A stretch of DNA of 6,871 nt from positions 116,800 to 123,670 of the forward strand of contig DDHX01000062.1 of assembly GCA_002338255.1 (NCBI GenBank). Reading direction: 5' to 3'. Positions 5,293 through 6,871 of the stretch are shown here, in pieces. The translations under genes were made by a program, and so were the position numbers. Source of the DNA: Ruminococcaceae bacterium UBA1865. GTDB lineage: Bacteria > Bacillota > Clostridia > Oscillospirales > Acutalibacteraceae. The notes below the pieces were generated by a model that was not told where the DNA came from, searched no databases, and saw only the letters and a list, made by a program, of their open reading frames with translations. Each line of letters opens with the position of its first letter. The stretch's first letter is position 1.

Positions 5293-5673
5293 ATGGCTTA
5301 CGCTGACAGAACTTACTATAAAAACATATTTAAAGGCTCCATCATTCCAGACGATCAACTGGATCAGCTTTTATCTGCTTCATCGGATGATGTAGACTCC
5401 ATGACTTTCAACCGAATCGGCGGAGACAGTGGATTACTTTCGCTGACACCGTTCCAGCAGGAAAAAGTAAAAAGGGCGGCATGCATACAGGCGGATTTTC
5501 GGCATGATTATGCTGATTTGCTCAGTAACCCACTCAGCAGCTACGGGATCAATGGCGTGAATATGCAGTGGGATAAATCGGTGTTGGTGCAGCAGGGAAA
5601 TGTTTTTACAACCAATGCTGCGCTTTCCCTGTTGCGGCAAACCGGATTGACTTATCGCGGGGTGATGCTATGA
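5293..5673 (+). CDS. Head-tail connector (adaptor) protein
   Basis: This encodes 126 residues with the layout of small adaptor proteins (SPP1 gp15 / gp6-like connector group) that form the first ring under the portal. An N-terminal helical part is visible (YADRTYYKNIF, then PDDQLDQLLSASSDDVDSMT), followed by the central helix LTPFQQEKVKRAACIQADFRHDY (about 51-73) and a C-terminal INGVNMQW strand region. It ends ALSLLRQTGLTYRGVML, a typical ending in this group. AGGGGG at 5279-5284 serves the ATG; the site may be partly hidden in a hairpin. The stop overlaps the next start as ATGA. Position directly after the capsid genes supports the role. The family is fairly sure; the exact SPP1 equivalence is inferred. 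Confidence 0.8.
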   Translation: MAYADRTYYKNIFKGSIIPDDQLDQLLSASSDDVDSMTFNRIGGDSGLLSLTPFQQEKVKRAACIQADFRHDYADLLSNPLSSYGINGVNMQWDKSVLVQQGNVFTTNAALSLLRQTGLTYRGVML

Positions 5674-6008
5674 AGTGGCCTGAGCTGGTACCGGATCAGA
5701 TCTGTACTATGCCTATCGTGGTTAATATCACCGATGGCATTGACGAGGATGGCGCGCCCCGCGTTGTCAAAACATGGACAGGAAACTGCAACTATTCTGA
5801 AAAGCAGAAACAGATTCTTGATGCCGAACGCCGTCTGATCATGCTCGAAGCCACTGCTCTGTTTAACGGCGACGTTTTTCAAGGGCTGGAAAAGCTTGAG
5901 GGTGAAGTAATCGTCAACGGCGGCAGCATTACAAGAACAATATATCGCGGCAGCCGTGCCCGTAATCCGGACAGTAGCGTCAACTTTACACAATTGGAGC
6001 TGATGTAA
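5670..6008 (+). CDS. Minor capsid protein 1-type, probable head-completion/stopper protein
   Basis: This encodes 112 residues resembling the Firmicutes phage minor capsid 1 family. The signature parts are the CNYSEKQKQILDAERR stretch (from residue 39), the LFNGDVF segment, the beta-rich GEVIVNGGSITRTIYRG and the closing RARNPDSSVNFTQLELM. The position after the adaptor matches the SPP1 gp16 stopper, which closes the portal channel after packaging; that role is inferred from order and size. The ATG overlaps the previous stop (ATGA, 5670-5673), with GGGGTG (5659-5664) just upstream, so it is probably translated by coupling. Its own stop shares one base with the next start (TAATG). Confidence 0.8.
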   Translation: MKWPELVPDQICTMPIVVNITDGIDEDGAPRVVKTWTGNCNYSEKQKQILDAERRLIMLEATALFNGDVFQGLEKLEGEVIVNGGSITRTIYRGSRARNPDSSVNFTQLELM

Positions 6009-6388
6009 TGGGTATAGGCGTAAGTATAGAACTTGACTCTGCTGCAATTGCAAAACTGGAAGCCGCGGTTCTGTCGGCGGCACAAAAGACGATTGATTCA
6101 CTGAAGACTAATGTCGTTACAGCTCAGGTTATGCCGTTTGATATGGGTGATATGCAGAACAATCAGACCTTTACCGTCACCGAAGAGGACGGCGGTGAAA
6201 TCACGTCCCATCTTGTAACCGGTTCCCCTCAGGCCCGTCGGCTTTATTTTCATCCAGAGTACAATTTCCAGACGGTAAATAATCCGAACGCTGGCGGCGA
6301 ATGGTTGGAACCTTGGCTCAACGGTGATAAAAAAGACTTCGTGCAGGATACCTTTGCAGAAAACTACAAGAAGGAGGCGGGGGTATAA
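6008..6388 (+). CDS. Minor capsid protein 2-type tail-completion/joining protein
   Basis: This encodes 126 residues that fit the small minor capsid family found third in Gram-positive head-tail joining clusters and related in pattern to HK97 gp10-like proteins (not to be confused with the large MuF protein). Visible marks are an N-terminal helix, AAIAKLEAAVLSAAQKTIDSL, then VMPFDMGDMQNN (about 41-52), a beta segment, SPQARRLYFHPEYNFQ (about 73-88) and a C-terminal GGEWLEPWLNGDKKDFV helix. The PFDTGxL-like and ARRLYxHPEYNF motifs are diagnostic for this group. The start overlaps the preceding stop by one base, so it is translationally coupled. It probably helps join the tail to the head; the precise role is inferred. 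Confidence 0.8.
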   Translation: MGIGVSIELDSAAIAKLEAAVLSAAQKTIDSLKTNVVTAQVMPFDMGDMQNNQTFTVTEEDGGEITSHLVTGSPQARRLYFHPEYNFQTVNNPNAGGEWLEPWLNGDKKDFVQDTFAENYKKEAGV

Positions 6389-6793
6389 ATGCTGACACTG
6401 GAGCAGATCAAGGACTGGCTGAAAATTCAGGATCCGGATCTTAATAATTGCATCGCCGTTGGATCCATCGATGGTAACAAAGATAAGTTTATCGGCGTTT
6501 ATCCTCTGAAGCCTTCCGGAAGTTCTCAGCGCATCTGCATCGGAGGAGTGGATCAGACCCGGTACCAGGTACGCAGCGTGTCCATTTTAATACACTGGAC
6601 AAACAAAATAAGCACAGCTGAGGCAAAGGCTACAGCTGTTTATGGCCTGTTTTATGGCTTATCCGGTGTTGTGATGGGTACCACAAAAGTAATATCTGCA
6701 GATCCAGGACCAGCGCCAATTCCGGTCGGTAAGAATTCTCAAGGGTACTGCGAATATGTAATTCAAATCAAATTTATTTATGAAAGGACTTGA
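6389..6793 (+). CDS. Minor capsid protein 3-type, tail-terminator-like protein
   Basis: This encodes 134 residues resembling the Firmicutes phage minor capsid 3 family, which occupies the place of the SPP1 gp17 tail terminator: the ring that caps the tail tube and docks on the head. It has an N-terminal helix, LTLEQIKDWLKIQDPDLNN, a beta strand with IGVYPLK (34-40), RICIGGVDQTRYQVRSVSI, an IHWTN strand end and helix (TAEAKATAVYGLFYGL), and a final strand, YCEYVIQIKFIYERT. The order of helices and strands agrees with terminator-like folds. AAGGAGG (6371-6377) lies 11 bases before the ATG, and the ATG directly follows the upstream stop. A tail protein gene comes four bases after its stop, in keeping with this role. 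Confidence 0.8.
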   Translation: MLTLEQIKDWLKIQDPDLNNCIAVGSIDGNKDKFIGVYPLKPSGSSQRICIGGVDQTRYQVRSVSILIHWTNKISTAEAKATAVYGLFYGLSGVVMGTTKVISADPGPAPIPVGKNSQGYCEYVIQIKFIYERT

Positions 6794-6797
6794 TTAA

Positions 6798-6871
6798 ATG
6801 GCTGGTATAGCTACAGGTGTATTCCCTGTATTTAAAAACACGTTTAAAATCGGAAGCAAGGGCGAAGCAAG
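6798..6871 (+). CDS. Major tail tube protein, 5' part only
   Basis: Twenty-four full codons are visible before the window ends. They begin MAGIATGVFPVFKNTFKIG, which resembles N-termini of tail tube proteins of Gram-positive siphoviruses, where a similar AxGxxPxxxNxFK pattern is frequent. AAAGGA (6783-6788) lies 9 bases before the ATG, and the start is four bases after the previous stop. The position directly after the terminator-like gene is where SPP1-type genomes encode the tail tube protein, which would polymerise into the tail lumen. The assignment rests on a short fragment plus position. Confidence 0.7.
   Translation, partial: MAGIATGVFPVFKNTFKIGSKGEA

Noticed and set aside
1..6871. 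CRISPR array, tRNA, insertion sequence, att site or integrase
   Set aside because: No regularly spaced repeats, cloverleaf-like sequence, transposase or recombinase frame, or terminal inverted repeats are visible; the window is structural phage genes throughout.

Overview
The window is a piece of the head and head-tail-joining module of a tailed phage, most likely a prophage of a Firmicute and probably of a Clostridia member. The evidence is the gene order, purine-rich AGGAGG-type ribosome sites before most genes, and protein families typical of phages of low-to-mid G+C Gram-positives. All genes lie on the + strand and are tightly packed or overlapping. The order matches the SPP1-like plan: portal, MuF-type minor head protein, scaffold, major capsid protein, small capsid-associated protein, head-tail adaptor, stopper-type and completion-type minor capsid proteins, tail-terminator-like protein, tail tube. 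No terminase, capsid protease, integrase, tRNA, CRISPR array or insertion sequence is visible. The first gene (portal) probably begins before base 1 and the last gene (tail tube) runs off the right edge.  Region 1 (1-3184) holds the portal gene and a 513-codon minor head protein. Residues about 1-395 of the latter are the structural MuF/minor-capsid-2 part. Residues about 396-513 are a separate, histidine-rich, toxin-like domain. A 74-codon, very acidic gene overlaps its stop codon and is probably the cognate immunity protein. This arrangement fits the known MuF polymorphic toxins of temperate phages, but I do not recognise the toxin activity. The tail domain plus small gene are clearly A+T-richer (about 38% G+C by hand count of 2641-3180) than the structural core (57-63% in three sampled lines), which suggests a swapped cargo cassette.  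Region 2 (3185-3359) is a non-coding leader of about 175 bases. It holds two intrinsic-terminator-like hairpins, a 12-base perfect complement to the 16S rRNA 3' end with no normal start codon behind it, and sequences that can form a long-range fold incompatible with the second terminator. It looks like an attenuator or processing region separating the cargo from the capsid genes.  Region 3 (3360-6871) holds scaffold, major capsid protein, a small HeH/SAP-like capsid-associated protein, then four short head-tail joining proteins and the start of the tail tube gene. A strong hairpin straddles the stop codon of the small protein gene, and the next ribosome site can be paired. Both could step expression down from abundant capsid proteins to low-copy connectors.  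The items most worth following up are the toxin-like tail with its acidic partner gene and the structured leader behind them.
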